Shown here: one piece after another, positions 5,603 through 6,757 of the stretch
Layout of the letters: every line of letters begins with the position of its first letter
How positions within the stretch are numbered: position 1 is the first letter of the stretch
Source of the DNA: Desulfuromonadales bacterium
GTDB lineage: Bacteria; Desulfobacterota; Desulfuromonadia; Desulfuromonadales; BM103
Direction of reading: 5' to 3'
Assembly: GCA_029859485.1 (NCBI GenBank)
Contig: JAOUDB010000147.1
Location: 1 to 6,757, forward strand
Length of the DNA stretch: 6,757 nt
The notes under the pieces: generated by a model
Databases searched by the model: none
What the model saw: the letters and a program-made list of their open reading frames with translations, nothing else
What the model was told of the DNA's origin: nothing
Made by a program: the position numbers and the translations under genes

Positions 5603-6757
5603 CCAGACTGGTTGTTGATCCTTTAACGCGCGTCGAAGGTCATGGACGGGTTGAGCTCCTGCTCAAGCAAGGCCGCCTCCATGACGTCAAGGTGCGCCTG
5701 CTCGAGTCGCCGCGCCTCTTTGAATCGCTGGTCGTAGGGCGGAGCTACGACGAAGTGCCCGACCTGGTCTGCCGTATCTGCGCCATCTGTTCGGCGGCGC
5801 ACAAGTTGACCTCCCTGCAGGCCATCGAAAAGCTCATGGCCATCAGGATTCCAACCATTGCCGCAGTGCTCCGCGAACTCCTGCTGCTTGGCGGACACCT
5901 GCAGAGCCATGCCCTGCACCTGTTCTGCCTGATCTTACCTGACCTGTGCGGCACTCCGGATCTTCTGGCCCTGTTGCAACGCAAAGAGCCCCTGGCAGAG
6001 GCCGGGCTCAAGTTGAAAGCGTTTGGCAACCGTATCCAGGAAATCGCCGGAGGACGGGTGGTTCATCCAGTCAATCCGGTTTTCGGTGGCGTTGCCTACA
6101 TTCCAGACAAACAGCTAATCGACGGTCTCTCTGAAGAACTTCGCCACTGGCAAGCTTGCTGGCCTGACCTGCGCCAGCAGTTTTTGCAGCTGAGCAACTA
6201 TCCAGAAGCCTCTCCGGTTATAGGCAATCCACTCGCGACCGGATTGCAGGAGGCGTTTTCCTTGAACGGCGAGTCTCTCGACTATGGCGAGGAGCAGGTC
6301 GACTCTTCAGAATATGCGCAACTGCTCGGGGAGCGTTCCAGAGCAGATTCCCATGCCAAGGATTCAAATGGGCAGGCAGGTCCTTTTTTAACCGGGGCTC
6401 TGGCGCGCGCCACCCTTGTCGCCGGCAGGAAGCTGCGCTTCGACATGCCCGCAGAGACATTCGGCATCCACGGCAATAACCTTGCCCAGGCCAGTGAAAT
6501 CGGCTGGACATTACTACGCATCGGCCAGTTGCTCGAAACCCTGCGTCAGGCAGATCGTTCAGAGCCCCTGCGAGCGGCTCTGAAACAGGCCAACGGAGGT
6601 ATCGGAACAGCGGCAACCGAAGCACCGCGAGGACTGTTGATTCACCACTATGTTGTGGATGAATGGGGCAAGGTCGTGGCGGCAGACATTGTCACGCCAA
6701 CCGCAATCAATCAGCGCGTAATGGCAGCCCAGATCATGGCAGACCTCGCCAATGAAA
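5599..6757 (+). CDS. hydA: Group 3b NiFe hydrogenase alpha subunit (large, catalytic), 3' end beyond the window
   Basis: The frame is open from ATG 5599, overlapping hydD by ATGA, to the window edge: 386 codons with no stop. It is the catalytic subunit that binds the NiFe(CN)2CO centre. The N-terminus TRVEGHGRVEL (10-20) carries the conserved Glu13. The proximal Ni-ligand motif is Arg59-Ile-Cys61-x2-Cys64-x3-His68 (RICAICSAAH). Further family landmarks are the GGHLQSHALHLF helix (98-109), NPVFGG (159-164), SHAKDS (251-256), FGIHGNN (288-294), EAPRG (341-345) and TPTAIN (366-371). The visible part lacks the distal DPCxxC motif, whose cysteines complete the Ni site, and the C-terminal peptide removed on maturation; both should lie just past the edge, given family lengths of about 420-430 residues. 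Ala62 replaces the more usual Gly of RICGIC. No frameshift is seen. Confidence 0.92.
   Translation, partial: MTRLVVDPLTRVEGHGRVELLLKQGRLHDVKVRLLESPRLFESLVVGRSYDEVPDLVCRICAICSAAHKLTSLQAIEKLMAIRIPTIAAVLRELLLLGGHLQSHALHLFCLILPDLCGTPDLLALLQRKEPLAEAGLKLKAFGNRIQEIAGGRVVHPVNPVFGGVAYIPDKQLIDGLSEELRHWQACWPDLRQQFLQLSNYPEASPVIGNPLATGLQEAFSLNGESLDYGEEQVDSSEYAQLLGERSRADSHAKDSNGQAGPFLTGALARATLVAGRKLRFDMPAETFGIHGNNLAQASEIGWTLLRIGQLLETLRQADRSEPLRAALKQANGGIGTAATEAPRGLLIHHYVVDEWGKVVAADIVTPTAINQRVMAAQIMADLANE

Noticed and set aside
6218..6625. 135-codon minus-strand frame inside hydA
   Set aside because: It is antisense to conserved large-subunit sequence (SHAKDS, FGIHGNN landmarks), so it is a shadow.

Overview
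The window holds two oppositely transcribed blocks around a 160-bp divergent intergenic region. It looks like a bacterial chromosome of moderate GC. An anaerobe is likely, because it carries a multi-subunit cytosolic NiFe hydrogenase and a B12-binding-type radical SAM enzyme. A deltaproteobacterium of the Desulfuromonadales/Geobacter type would fit, but that placement comes from remembered family distribution and is an inference.

Left block (minus strand, 1-2915). Reading from the divergent region leftward, it starts with a 580-residue B12-binding/radical SAM protein of unassigned function (1173-2915). Next comes a 213-residue lipoprotein (365-1006). Last is a second, related lipoprotein whose 3' part is cut off by the window edge (1-282). 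The two lipoproteins share the same layout: lipobox, beta strand, helix, a conserved Gly-Val and an Arg-Glu stretch. They look like a tandem duplication. The gap between the radical SAM gene and the lipoproteins contains a candidate sigma-54 promoter, so the lipoproteins may be transcribed separately.

Right block (plus strand, 3076-6757). Four genes run in the order beta, gamma, delta, alpha. This is the order and composition of group 3b NiFe hydrogenase (NADP-linked hydrogenase, 'sulfhydrogenase', hydBGDA in Pyrococcus). The parts are a ferredoxin-like electron-transfer subunit with two 4Fe-4S motifs, an FAD/NAD(P)-binding subunit with a 2Fe-2S motif, a hydrogenase small subunit, and a large subunit carrying the proximal Ni-binding RxCxxC motif. 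All three gene junctions are 4-nt ATGA overlaps, so the operon is tightly coupled. The large subunit runs off the right edge before its C-terminal DPCxxC Ni ligands and maturation-cleavage site. In the expected scheme, electrons pass between NAD(P)H on the gamma subunit and the NiFe site in alpha through the clusters of beta and delta. No hydrogenase maturation genes are in the window.

No RNA genes, insertion sequences, CRISPR arrays or convincing terminators were found. Nothing here is clearly a new system. The least understood parts are the radical SAM protein and the lipoprotein pair.
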